Assembly (NCBI GenBank): GCA_947650285.1
Contig: CANTFL010001244.1
Location: forward strand, 434,001 to 498,000
Reading direction: 5' to 3'
From: Hyaloperonospora brassicae
Lineage: Eukaryota; Oomycota; Peronosporomycetes; Peronosporales; Peronosporaceae
DNA length: 64,000 bases
The notes under the pieces were generated by a model. It had not been told where the DNA came from. It searched no databases and was given only the letters and a program-made list of their open reading frames with translations. Below are positions 1 through 15,772 of the stretch, piece after piece; the stretch's first letter is position 1; every line of letters starts with the position of its first letter. Made by a program: the position numbers and the translations under genes.

Positions 1-6
1 TCGTCG

Positions 7-1480
7 ATGGACGAAAGTGTCCTCGATGAGAAGACTCGGATTGAGCGATACGCGTCTCAATCCTGGGAGTCACTTCAGGCAAATCCCTTGTATATGGATT
101 TGATCGAATTCAGGGATGTGTTCCCTGAATCCGTACCTTGCGAGTTGCCTAAGGACAAAGGCACTCGACACGAGATCGAGCTCAAACCGGGCTCGAAGTA
201 CTGTGTCATGAAGCAGTGGCCACTGCCTTGTGAACAAGTACTAGCGATCGACAAGTTTGCCAATCGCTTTGCAGCGGGCCATGTGGGGGAATCAACATCC
301 CCTCACAGCTATCCGACCTTCTGTGAGCGAAAGGCCACAGGAGGATGGCGGATAGCGCACGCATTCAACAAGTTGAATGCTGCAACGGTACCGGCTCAGA
401 CGCCGATACCGAGGAAGGACGTAATCATAGATGGTATGTCAAGAAGTACCATCTTTTCGTCCATGGATCTGATGGATGGATTCTATCAGATCCTCATGCG
501 TGAACGGGACATCCCGTTCACGGCAGTGAGTACCCCCAGCGGGATGTTGTGGGAGTGGATAGTGATGCCACAGGGGCTGAGCAATGCCCCTGCTAATTTT
601 AGCAGATGCGTTACAAATCTGTTTAGACCGATGCGAGACTTCGCACCGAGTCACTTCGACGATGTGTTCGTCCATAGCCGGGCTATGGACGGAAAGTCGG
701 GCGTTGAAGTTCACAGAACTCACGTTCGTCAGGTTCTTCAACTTATGCGCAAGCATAAGTTGTACGCCAACCTCAAGAAGTGCATATTCGCGGCTAGCGA
801 AATACCACTTCATGGGTGCATCGTGGGTGAACACGGCATACGCCCTGATTCCGAGAAGATCAAGGCGATCACCGACTGGCCAGTGCCAGTCGATGTCAAG
901 GGACTAAGGAAGTTCCTTGGTCTAGCGGCGTACTTGCAAAAGTACTCGCGCAACTAAGCCGAGATGACTGTTCATTTTTCTCGCTTGCTCAAGAAAAATG
1001 TCAAGTGGTAATGGAACGCTGAGTGCCAGCGTTTCTTTGAGGATATCGAGCGGAGCTTGATACAGTCGCCGATATTGGCGATTGCAGATCAGGACAGACC
1101 ATTTTATGTGGTCTGTGACGCCAGCGATTTTGCAATCGGCTGTGCGCTAATGCAGTTCGATGCAGATGGCGCGGAGCGCGTCATCTGTTATCAGTCGCGT
1201 TAGCTGAAAGCATCTGAGCGTAATTACCCAGTGCATGACAAGGAACTCCTTGCCATGAAGTACGCACTGGCTAAGTTTCGCGTCTATCTCTTGGGAGATA
1301 GACCGTTTGTTGTCTATACGGACCATGCGTCATTACACACGGCCGTAAACAGCCCACACCTCTCGCAAAGGATGGCGAGGGTGGCTGTCTTTCTTCGCGG
1401 AGTATAACTTCTCCGTGGAGTATAAACCAGGACGACTCAATGTCGTCGCTGATGCGCTTTCGCGCCGGCCCGATTTCGAG
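7..1480 (+). pseudogene. pol: Gypsy copy 1 reverse transcriptase and RNase H
   Basis: The first 316 codons are open and give a clear RT domain: PTFCERKATGGWR, a DLMDGFYQI block, MPQGLSNAPANF and the catalytic box read as FDDVFVHS, where most gypsy elements have YxDD. An in-frame TAA at 955 ends the ORF, and homologous sequence continues with TAA at 1009 and TAG at 1201. The RNase H part (about 1090-1480) shows VVCDASDFAIGCALMQF, NYPVHDKELLAMKYAL and YTDHASL. A one-base insertion near 1380 (GAGGGTGG where copy 2 has GAGGTGG) shifts the frame before NVVADALSRRP. It would normally prime and extend element cDNA and remove the RNA strand. It is not functional here. Confidence 0.9.
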
Positions 1481-2600
1481 CCGGACGCACAAACCGACAG
1501 TGAGGATAAGCCCACTGTTGCGACACTGTCAGTCAGTGTCTTGTCGTCAAGTTTACTTGACGACGTACGAAATTCATACGCAGACAATAAGGATCTTCTG
1601 CGCTTGATGGATCATCTGTTGAATCCATCCAGTAAATCCATGAGAGATTTACCGGCTTTGTACCGATCCTCATCGGATCGGTATAGTACACGCAACGGAT
1701 TGCTGTACTATACAGCTGTTGCCGACGACACGAGGCGTGTCGTCGTACCCGCTTATCATGATTTGCGTTTACGCATCATGTATGAGTGTCACGATGCCCC
1801 AACAGGCGGTCATCGTGGGAGAGAAAAGACTTATCTCACGGTAAGTCGTGACTTTTACTGGCCCCGCCAGTATCAGTTTGTACGCAAGTACATACGTGAT
1901 TGCGAGGTTTGTCAACGGGTGAAGCCTAGTCCTTCGTCCCGTGCACCATTACAGCCTCTACTGGTCCCGGCAGAGTGCTGGCAGTCCGTTTAAATGGACT
2001 TCGTCTTCGGGAAACCCGAAGACGACCACAAGAATATTGGTATTCTTGTGTTCGTTGATCGGTTCATCAAGATGGTGCATCTTGCTGCAATTCCCGAGTC
2101 TATCACGGCACCCGGTTGTGCTCGTGTCTTTCTTGACACTATCTTCCGACTTCACGGGTTACCCCGTGAACTCGTATCCGACCATGACCCTCGGTTCACG
2201 GCGGCGTTTTGGCAAACCGTGTTCCGTTCTCTTGGAACACGATTGAAGATGTCCACTTCTGACCATCCCGAAACAGATGGTGAGACGGAACGTGCGAACC
2301 GTGTCCTCGAAGAGATCCTTCGAAGATACGTCCACTCGTTTCCGAGTTGAAGCGAATTACTACCCATGGTGGAATTTGCCATCAATAATTCGGTGCATGC
2401 TTCCACACAGCACGCACCGTTTTACGTGAATGGCTTACGCCATCCACGTGTTCCCGCCCTTCTAGAGTGTGAATCTTGGATAAGGGGGGAGGGACTCGCT
2501 CGAGCAACAACCGTTTTGTCTCTTGCTCATCACGTGTCGACGCTAACGTCGTCACGTATGATGCCGATGTCGACAATGTCGACATCGATGAAGCACACCA
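1415..2600 (+). pseudogene. pol: Gypsy copy 1 integrase
   Basis: After the frameshift the reading frame reopens at 1415 and carries the integrase. The zinc-binding segment has the HHCC layout, with GGHRGREKTY followed by CEVCQRVK. The catalytic core begins with MDFVFGKPE just after a TAA at 1991-1993, continues with SDHDPRF, and has the third acidic residue in RANRVLEEIL. The core ORF (1994-2350) ends at a TGA where copy 2 shows that a few bases have been lost. The enzyme would join element cDNA to host DNA. It is broken in at least two places here. Confidence 0.88.
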
Positions 2601-3525
2601 CCTAAATCATAGCGACAACGCTATTATTGATTCGGATGATGATGACGATGCTGGTATATTTAGCATCGTCAACGATTTTTCCAGCGAGGGAGAAGACAAC
2701 CTCGCTGAAGAAGAGAACAATCTCTTAGCAGTGCGCACGAAGCGCACTGAAAGACAAAACAAAGAGTCAGCAGAGAACTTCCTGCTGACTCGAGAGGCGG
2801 TAGTCCGTTTCGTTCAGGACTCCATCGCAAATGCGGTGGACCTTTAGAAACGGAACGCGGACAAGAATGGAAGAGCAAACGTTCTTTCATTTAAGGTTAA
2901 CAACCTAGTACTACTGTCTACGGTAAACCTACCTGGACACGCAGTCACTAGTGTCGGCAGCAGTAAACTACTGCCGAAATACATTGGGCCATTCCGAGTG
3001 TTGCATCGAAAGGGCAATGCATACACGATCGAATTGCCACGTAAGATGCGCACGCATCCTACGTTTTACGTGGGCAGGCTCAGACCGTACTGTCAGTACG
3101 ATCCTTCCTCTTCCGATGAAGATAGCCCCCACGTTCAAGAGCATCCATCAAGTTCTTGCGTTCGCGTTCCAGACGATCCGTCTGGTCGCGCAGATATGAT
3201 ACCTCGGAACTTAACCGAGATATCTCCCCGCGAGCTGCCGCCAGCTCGCCGAATAGGGATCAGATATCCCGCTCGACCTGAAGCTGTGCTGTGGCATAAT
3301 CGGCGCGATCCCTCGCCCGATCAGCCTCGTGATCCTTGCGGTTCTTCCGCACAGTATCAGTCAAAGCGTAGCGCCGGTCGCGCTCGTGCTTCAAGTCATC
3401 GCGCAATTCATCGATTTCGCGATCCATCTCGTAAGGGTCAAGATGGTGAGCCGAATCATCTGGAGGAGGTCTTTCCTCCTCTACATATCCTTTGGTGGAT
3501 TCTCACGGTGATCAACGCTTTATAG
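2476..3525 (+). pseudogene. pol: Gypsy copy 1 integrase C-terminus with acidic linker and GPY/F module
   Basis: An acidic stretch rich in Asp and Glu (2570-2720) follows the integrase core in a shifted frame and stops at 2845. Sequence from about 2900 then resembles the gypsy GPY/F module: a YIGPF box, YTIELP, HPTFYVGRLRPY. It runs on as an Arg/Pro/Ser-rich tail to a TAG at 3523. The GPY/F module normally sits between the integrase core and the chromodomain, which is the order here. The tail after about 3150 is low complexity and has no recognisable fold. In copy 2 the same modules lie at about 40900-41280. Confidence 0.75.
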
Positions 3526-3707
3526 TGGAGCGTATCTTGAATCACCGTGACGATTCAGGATCAAGGACGAGCTACCTCGTCCAGTGGCGGGGGTATCCAC
3601 CCTCTTGGAACAGCTGGGAGCCCCGCTCTCAGCTGTTGATGGATGTTGAAGGTCTCGTCCGCCAGTATGACGAGACCCATCCGATGAGTCTTCGGGCCCA
3701 TCGGTAA
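3492..3707 (+). pseudogene. Chromodomain at the end of gypsy copy 1 pol
   Basis: A 71-codon frame reads FIVERILNHRD, then YLVQWRGYPPSWNSWEP, the standard chromodomain signature with the aromatic W and Y positions, followed by a short helix ending in VRQYDETHP. In chromoviruses this module is fused to integrase and steers insertion to marked chromatin. Here it is in a different frame from the preceding tail, so the fusion is broken. Its 3' part overlaps, on the other strand, the end of the antisense ORF at 3520-4704. Confidence 0.85.
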
Positions 3708-4704
3708 ACACGCGCTTTTGGCGCTTGTATACGGATTGCAAGTTTGCAATCGCGTCACGCATCTCCTCCGAGATGTGTGCCTTTCCCCAGGGCGAATTCA
3801 GGGAATACACGTCCCTATGTGCACGCTGCGAGTTGTCAACACAACTCGCACAAGGGTCTCCCCATGTGAGGCAAGGAATGTCTGTCTCACTCGACAAACA
3901 GTGCAACCGGTACCTGGCACCGGTTGGCGTTCGCTTTTCGAACCTGAGGCGTGTCGCCTCAAGTTTCTTGAGCCACCCTTCTCGTCCAAAATTCTTTACG
4001 TTTTGGACGAACGCGTTCCACGCAGCCAAAAGCGAGGCTTTGTCACGCTTTTGGTTGCTGTTGTACCATCGATGTCTAAGGAAGACATCGAGATAAAAGT
4101 CTTCCTCAGCGCGAAAGTTGCTCGCGCTGGGACCCAAGCCGTGAAGCTCAGTCGCATCGAATAAGGGTATTCGATGGTGTTGGCTTGTCTCGTGAGACAA
4201 GCTATTGATGAGCCGTTCGGGTAAACGCCACGGCTTCAGCTCATCACGCTTCACGGTGGTACCTTTGTTGGTACCACGGCTCCCAGATTGACGACGGCTC
4301 ACGCCATCGTCATCACTGCCGAACAGACTGTGATGCAAATCACGAGTCCGTTCGTTCGGCAGTGGCCTTGGCGAATACTGAGGCGTCGCCGGTGAGCGAG
4401 ACGCCTCTGGAGCATTGCCCGAGTCAGACACGTCTGACTCGCCAGAGTAGATGACCTCAATGTCGGGGTCATCATGCGCACGCGGTGAGGTGCCGCGTGC
4501 ACCTGCAGCACCTGTTGCTGCAGGCGAAGAAGGAGCAGCAGACGACGAATCGTCTGCCGCAGAGGCTGGCACAGCACCGGGCTGTGTAGGTCTTGAGTCA
4601 CCTCGCATCGACATGTTAACTATGCGAGGTCGAGCGGAGAGTGAATGGAACGGACCCAACAAGTGCTCCCTGTCCCAATGGTGACCAACGGGTGGCCACC
4701 ACAT
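3520..4704 (-). CDS. Intact 394-codon antisense ORF of the chromovirus
   Basis: A long ORF runs opposite to pol between the chromodomain and the 3' LTR. It starts about 40 bp inside the LTR border, so antisense transcription from the LTR could reach it. The first ~170 residues are Ser/Pro/Ala/acid rich and probably disordered. Residues ~180-260 form a compact block with HHRIPLFDATELHGLG, FLRHRWYNSN and LLAAWNAFVQNVKNFG. A Cys/His-rich piece follows (HCLSSETDIPCLTWGDPC, then ASC) that could bind zinc, and the tail is Ser/Thr/Arg rich. The central block is conserved, with conservative changes, in copy 2 (42038-42325, minus). I do not recognise the family. Antisense ORFs are known in some plant gypsy elements such as maize Grande, but I cannot say these are related. 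It stays open while the sense pol has at least six lesions. Confidence 0.7.
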   Translation of the reverse strand: MWWPPVGHHWDREHLLGPFHSLSARPRIVNMSMRGDSRPTQPGAVPASAADDSSSAAPSSPAATGAAGARGTSPRAHDDPDIEVIYSGESDVSDSGNAPEASRSPATPQYSPRPLPNERTRDLHHSLFGSDDDGVSRRQSGSRGTNKGTTVKRDELKPWRLPERLINSLSHETSQHHRIPLFDATELHGLGPSASNFRAEEDFYLDVFLRHRWYNSNQKRDKASLLAAWNAFVQNVKNFGREGWLKKLEATRLRFEKRTPTGARYRLHCLSSETDIPCLTWGDPCASCVDNSQRAHRDVYSLNSPWGKAHISEEMRDAIANLQSVYKRQKRVFTDGPEDSSDGSRHTGGRDLQHPSTAESGAPSCSKRVDTPATGRGSSSLILNRHGDSRYAPL

Positions 4705-4733
4705 TTTCGATAGTCACACGGCGACTATCAGTT

Positions 4734-4742
4734 AAAGGGGGG
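4734..4742 (+). other. Polypurine tract of gypsy copy 1
   Basis: AAAGGGGGG stands three bases before the TG that opens the 3' LTR. This is the usual site for priming plus-strand DNA. Copy 2 keeps a weaker version (AATGGGG) at the same place. Confidence 0.7.
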
Positions 4743-4745
4743 TGA

Positions 4746-5139
4746 TGTAACGGGGCAGCCCGTTACATGGAATTGTCATTTTAAAGAAACAATGACAATA
4801 AAGCATATTAAGTTGAATATTCTTTACACAATATCACCGAAGTGGTGATATTGAAGGGTCGACCAAAGAGTCTGTTCATTGGTTGATATCTTGATGATAT
4901 CAACCCACCATTCGCCGCAAGACGCGCGCAATGAGTGGTGACGAGACGTCACTATGCACTCAGTTATATTAGCATAATTAGGTTAAGTCAAACAGAGAGA
5001 CAGTAGTTAAAAGACTTAATTATATTAATATAACAGTTTTACTTTTTCCTTATCCTACGCTTCCTCGTTCGCCTCGTGTACGTCTGTCGGGGCACCCAAA
5101 CCCTTGCGTTAAGTTCACGCAAGGGTGTGCCCCGTTGCA
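4746..5139 (+). repeat. 3' LTR of gypsy copy 1 (394 bp)
   Basis: The left border is TGTAACGGGGC and the right border GCCCCGTTGCA, which are inverted copies of each other with one mismatch, giving the TG...CA ends of an LTR. It follows a purine tract. Inside are short inverted repeats (GGTTGATATC and GATATCAACC) and an AT-rich part near 4970-5040. The copy 2 LTR (43041-43503) shares the ends and short internal words such as GACGCGCGCAATG. The 5' partner is outside the window, so target duplication cannot be checked. Confidence 0.85.
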
Positions 5140-5516
5140 ATCAGCATCCACAACAGTGCTGATTGACGTTTACCACACCAATAATTGTCTCAATCAGTTA
5201 GTTAGTCCTTCTCCTTTTCTCTCTCTCCTTCTCTCTTGTTTCGATGTTCATCCAATCAACGCCGTAAACATCGCGTCTTTTTGCCAAGCGGTGGATGGTA
5301 TACACCGAATCGATCGACTCCTTCTCAGTAGTATACAATCTATCGCAATCACCCAATCAGCTCGCGCCGTGCGCCGGACCCCAATATCTGCTTTGTTCTT
5401 TCCTGACAAAAAACTCGATTTCCTCTCTCCCCTTATAAAAAAAGTCAGTGGTGCGCCCCCTCACAGACACACACACATCCATCCACCTGCCCAAGCCCCG
5501 AAGACGAGACCGACCG
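5140..5516. other. Spacer and likely promoter region
   Basis: Pyrimidine-rich, non-repetitive DNA lies between the gypsy LTR and the COX7C-like gene. Open frames here lack family features. The only regulatory hint is a TATA-like CTTATAAAA at 5432-5440. Confidence 0.4.
5434..5440 (+). promoter_or_regulatory. TATA-like box upstream of the COX7C-like gene
   Basis: TATAAAA lies 77 bp before the chosen ATG at 5517, inside a C/T-rich tract. Oomycete promoters more often use an initiator than a TATA box, so this is only a candidate. Confidence 0.25.
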
Positions 5517-5762
5517 ATGTTCAGCCAAGTGGTCAAGCGCAATGCACTCCTCAGCCTGAGCGCCGCGAGCCGCCGCGGTATCTCCGCCTCGGCCAAGCGC
5601 ATGTCGGAAGAAGGCGAGCACCACCAGCACCTGCTGTTCGAAGGCGACTACTCCAAGAGCTTTGTCGCGGGCATGACGCTGTTTGTCACCCTGGGCGGCA
5701 TTGCCGTGCCCGTGTGTATGTACCGCTACCAGAACTGGAAGCACGGGTTCCCGCAAAAGTAA
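5517..5762 (+). CDS. Small mitochondrial inner-membrane protein, cytochrome c oxidase subunit VIIc-like
   Basis: An 81-residue protein. The first ~28 residues are basic and Ser/Ala rich without acids (MFSQVVKRNALL, then ASRRGISASAKR), a mitochondrial presequence. An acidic/His patch and LLFEGDYSKSF lead into one hydrophobic span (VAGMTLFVTLGGIAVPVCMY) and a short basic tail ending QNWKHGFPQK. One membrane helix after a processed presequence, with a short charged tail, matches COX VIIc/VIII-type subunits of respiratory complex IV. The match is by architecture and length more than by strict motif. I chose the ATG at 5517 rather than the in-frame one at 5448 because the presequence begins there and the upstream codons look like 5' leader. 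The gene is convergent with peroxiredoxin, 315 bp away. Confidence 0.55.
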   Translation: MFSQVVKRNALLSLSAASRRGISASAKRMSEEGEHHQHLLFEGDYSKSFVAGMTLFVTLGGIAVPVCMYRYQNWKHGFPQK

Positions 5763-6077
5763 CGTGGGCCAAGCGAAGACGGGACGACGGAGCAGACGAA
5801 GCGCTCGTTCGAGCTGGTGGGTCGCTACACGAAGCAAGTAGAGACTGCAACAGCGGTCGTGACCGCTGCTGGAGTCGACTGGCGCTGACGTAGTCATGTA
5901 GCTTTGTATAAAAAGCAAACCGTGTCTTTTCAAGTCGTGTGTACTTGTTTAGCAGTCAGTGGCTGTGTACCTGCTGTCGCCGTGTCTAGGGGCAAAACGG
6001 AGCATGCCTGTTGTTGATGCAGGTCTGGCCCGAGCTTTCTCCACCTTGTGGGCACGTATGGACTACACCAGCTCGTG

Positions 6078-6797
6078 TTACTTGTCGCCGTACACGTGCT
6101 GGAAAAAGTCCATCTTCTCCTCGTGATTGGTCTTGATGGTCTCGTCGCCAGGCTTCCAGTTGGCAGGGCACACTTCGTCGGGGTGCGACGCCGAATACTG
6201 AAACGCCTTGAGCAGACGCAGCGTCTCGTCGACACTGCGTCCGACCGCGTCATCGTTGATCTGAATGGAACGGATGATACCTTCGGGGTCAATGATGAAG
6301 AGGCCACGGAGAGCCGCACCGTACATCTCGTCCTCCTCGTCAATCACTAGCACGCCATAGTCCTCCGAGATGCGCTTGCTGATGTCGGCAACGAGCGGGA
6401 TGTTCATCTTGCCCAGCCCGCCTTCGTGACGTGGCGTCCTGGTCCAGGCCAAGTGCGTGTGGTGCGAGTCCGTGGAGATCGCCACGACTTCAGCATTGAT
6501 GCTGCGGAACTGGTCGGCGCTGTCGCTAAAGCTCACGATCTCAGTTGGGCACACAAAGGTAAAGTCGAACGGGTAGAAAAAGAGGATCAGCCACTTGCCC
6601 TGGTAGTCACTCAGTGACACCTTTTCAAACTTCTCGTTGACCACAGCGTTCACGTTGTGGAATGCTGGCGCAGGTTTGCGGGGCGACACTTTGAAGGCCG
6701 AGGACGAGTAGCGATTCGTTCTTTGGTACCCGAGTTGCTCTAGAATGGCGTCTGACACGTGCGGGAACTGCACCTCGACACTGCCATTGATAGCCAT
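6078..6797 (-). CDS. Typical 2-Cys peroxiredoxin
   Basis: A 239-residue thiol peroxidase that reduces hydrogen peroxide, alkyl hydroperoxides and peroxynitrite, normally recycled by thioredoxin. The peroxidatic cysteine (residue 83) lies in [13 protein letters not shown] and the resolving cysteine (about 210) in [12 protein letters not shown], so it is a typical 2-Cys enzyme working as a head-to-tail dimer or decamer. A GGLG loop and an aromatic C-terminal helix (FFQHVYGDK) are the features that make eukaryotic enzymes prone to overoxidation. The N-terminus has about 35 extra residues before the core but no clear targeting peptide, so it is probably cytosolic. No intron is seen. It converges with the COX7C-like gene. 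For a plant-associated microbe it would help against host oxidative stress, which is inference. Confidence 0.95.
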   Translation of the reverse strand: MAINGSVEVQFPHVSDAILEQLGYQRTNRYSSSAFKVSPRKPAPAFHNVNAVVNEKFEKVSLSDYQGKWLILFFYPFDFTFVCPTEIVSFSDSADQFRSINAEVVAISTDSHHTHLAWTRTPRHEGGLGKMNIPLVADISKRISEDYGVLVIDEEDEMYGAALRGLFIIDPEGIIRSIQINDDAVGRSVDETLRLLKAFQYSASHPDEVCPANWKPGDETIKTNHEEKMDFFQHVYGDK

Positions 6798-6832
6798 AAA
6801 TAAACAAGTAACAAATCGACAAAAATAGGGCG

Positions 6833-7009
6833 TTACGGGTTAGAGAGCATCACAGTGACGGTATTCTGTATTTTAGGGCCGAGCGTCGTGGTAGCTGACC
6901 TTTTCTTCGTGCTGGCTGCGACCGTCTCAGCTTTGATCGAGAACGGAGAGAAGTGCAGCACGAGGAGCGCGAGCAGAAGCGTCGCGTGGGAGACGCGTTG
7001 ATGGGGCAT
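6833..7009 (-). CDS. Possible 58-residue secreted peptide
   Basis: From an internal ATG at 7009 the minus strand reads [18 protein letters not shown] followed by HFSPFSIKA, a convincing signal peptide with a small-residue cleavage site, then ~30 residues rich in Thr, Ser and Lys without cysteine. The stop is 35 bp upstream of the peroxiredoxin start, so the two would be close co-oriented genes, or this piece could be a first exon or pure chance in the peroxiredoxin promoter. No effector motif is present. Confidence 0.25.
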   Translation of the reverse strand: MPHQRVSHATLLLALLVLHFSPFSIKAETVAASTKKRSATTTLGPKIQNTVTVMLSNP

Positions 7010-13461
<6,452 letters not shown>

Positions 13462-13559
13462 GATACGGACAGGCGTTGGCGTCAGCAAGTATTAGGTAAA
13501 GAACGAAGATCGCTTAGGCCATGTGAACGGGCGCAAAGGCGTTGAGGAGAAGTCAGTGG

Positions 13560-15060
13560 TACCACGTGATGTCATTGCGAATGGATGGGCTCTTGCCAGT
13601 AAACCGCTTTCATGCGGCGGGCATGTACGATGATGGCTCGTCGCTTGTCACGCGTGGTATCAGCGATACTTGGAATCCAGAGTTCCCAGCAATTCCAGAT
13701 TGATAATTGAGCTGCACAGACCAGGTTAGATAAACAGTACAATGGACAAATGACATGTATTGCTGGGTAACGTGGTCTTAACACTCCGATGGGGCACTGT
13801 CGTAGGGATCGTGGCGGACCAAGGTAAACGCGCCGACGTCTTGTGGTTGAGACGGCACTCCCAGCCGTGATTTTGTCCACCAGCGTTGTTGAACATGTTT
13901 TGGGTCTGGGACGTTGGTGTGAGAGTTTCTCGGACCAAATGTGCATGGTGGACGAGCTAACGCTGCTCGGTAGAGCTGACCCTTTGAGAATGACTTCACT
14001 CGAAGAATGTCTGTGCGAAGCCGTACAAGACACCAACTACAGCGGGTGGAATGTCTTCTCGAAAGTGTTGCCAACCCCAATAACGAGTGCAGCCCTCGCG
14101 TTGTTGTTAAGTCGAGCTGCGGGGTCAAAATTTGTTGAAGAAGAGTGTCGAGTTCACTGCGTCGGTGCTTGTAGGATATCAGACCGAGGTTTTCCAGGGA
14201 ATGCAGATACATGGACATTGCGAGTGAGGGATCCCGTCAGCATTGTCCAGTAGCTCAGGGGGTCTTGTGAGACATCGCTCATTGAAACGTACGTCTTTCG
14301 ATCAGCCTCGCGAACCATTGCCGCCCTGCTGAGCCACTATCCCGTGGATTCGTTACCCACGACGTCGCACATGTAACGTGCGCGTCAGCAAGATGTGTAT
14401 TTTTCGTCTACTTGGTCGGAATGGCGACACTGTGTGACGAAGATTGCCGCCAGCATATCCTCAGTCAACAGCCGCAAGTCATGACGAAGGACTTTACTTT
14501 CACCAGACCAACAAACGGTCATCGGTGATGGATCGATTGTCCTCGCCAGGGCCATCCGTTTCAATGATAGTACAGATCGATGGCAACGACCGCGCGACCT
14601 GACGAGGTGTTTTCGTAAATTGAGAAACGTGTCCACCCTCTTATACAACCGCAATGCCAAACTGACGTGGACTTCTCTTGTCGTATTGCTCCTGTTTGTT
14701 GTGCAGCACTCTGTTGGCGTCAATGGGTTCAAAGGTACGGCGCATTGGCACAGCGATTTCCATTGACCATATACGCCCAACCGACGATCCGCTCTGTTGG
14801 CAAATACGTTGCAACGATGCAGCTGGACCATTTCAAGCGCAATGCCACCTTGGAATAGTTCGAGTGATGCCAAGATACGTGTGAGTCGGCTGCAAAAGTT
14901 GTGCTATGTCTGCTTGATAGCCCGCTCGACTTCGCTCATTGTCAAAGTAAAGACGACCCAACAGATGTGTTCACGTTCTCTGGTCTCGTACACTGCACCC
15001 ACAACGAAGCATGCACTGTGGTGTTTGCAACTGCTTTTCCTGAGACAAGCTCGTTGTGCA
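13560..15060 (-). CDS. Unrecognised intron-rich gene, partial exon model
   Basis: No long ORF exists, but short codon-biased stretches on the minus strand join cleanly. Exons 14849-14889, 14647-14793, 14504-14598 and 14211-14325 have GT-AG borders and matching phases. They read pieces such as GRIWSMEIAVPMRR, FEPIDANRVLHNKQEQYD, IIETDGPGEDNRSITDDR and YVSMSDVSQDPLSYW. An upstream exon ending near 14990 (AVANTTVHASLWVQ) fits in phase. Downstream stretches (YWGWQHFREDIPPAVV; DVGAFTLVRHDPYDSAP; about 14094-13790) look coding but I could not join them without doubt, and a last exon would start near 13711 after CTGTGCAG. I do not recognise the family. The start and end are unknown, and decay into a pseudogene is possible. 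Confidence 0.4.
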
Positions 15061-15772
15061 ACAATATCCACGCGATCAATCATGGCTTTCAGAGTGAACG
15101 ACCGTCTCGCAGTCCGTCCAGGATGGATGCTAAGCTTGAACCTCTTGGACTCGGTTGGCTTCATTTTGAATGGATGCGGGCAGCTGACAAGATCACGCAC
15201 ACTGTCGTTCGCTGTCTCCACAGTTTGTGTAACTTGTCATAGTTCGAGCAACAACGACGTCAGCAGCTGAATGTCAGCTAGCCTCGAATGGAGCGCAATC
15301 AAATGGCAGTAAGTCCGCTAGCAAGTGAACAGCAGTTCGACGACATGAGAGCGCGTCTCCCCGTACAATGATGATCGACGCGATTCGTTCAGTGGACGTC
15401 GTTTGCAGTGGAATGTGCTATAGCAGCAGAGCTGCAACTTGTCCCTGAATACGCTAGGTACACTGTGATGAAGCAACCGGATTCCTGTCCTGTTGGACCT
15501 GAGCCGTCTTCTAGAAGTCGTGATCGAGACCAGCAGTGAGGGCGAGAAGAGAGGCTTCGAGAGACCGTAGTGGATTGCAGGAGCTGTTTCACGGAAGGAA
15601 CACTGCGACAAATACCTGCTTGCAAGGCAGCATTGACACACAAGTGAGGTTCAACACGAAAGGACAGACAACGTTTAATGAACATTTGCCGCGTTTGGCA
15701 CGCAAAAGTAGACTGTAGCGGTGCCAAAGCGTGGCCGCCTTGACAAAGTCGCTAGAGTTTGATAAAGACCCG

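Larger units (their letters stand above)
1..5139 (+). mobile_element. Ty3/gypsy chromovirus, copy 1, 5' end outside the window
   Basis: The window opens inside the pol gene of an LTR retrotransposon. The order seen is reverse transcriptase, RNase H, integrase with zinc-binding and catalytic parts, a GPY/F-type linker, a chromodomain, an antisense ORF, a purine tract and a 3' LTR. RT before integrase plus the chromodomain place it in the Ty3/gypsy chromovirus group. The sense polyprotein is interrupted by stops at about 955, 1009, 1201, 1991, 2348 and 2845 and by a one-base insertion near 1380, so this copy cannot move by itself. A diverged relative lies at about 36200-43503 in the same orientation. 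The 5' LTR, gag and protease are not in the window. Confidence 0.93.

Noticed and set aside
5135..5893. 252-codon ORF overlapping the COX7C-like gene in another frame
   Set aside because: No domain, covers leader and coding DNA in the wrong frame; the 81-residue frame has presequence and membrane span.
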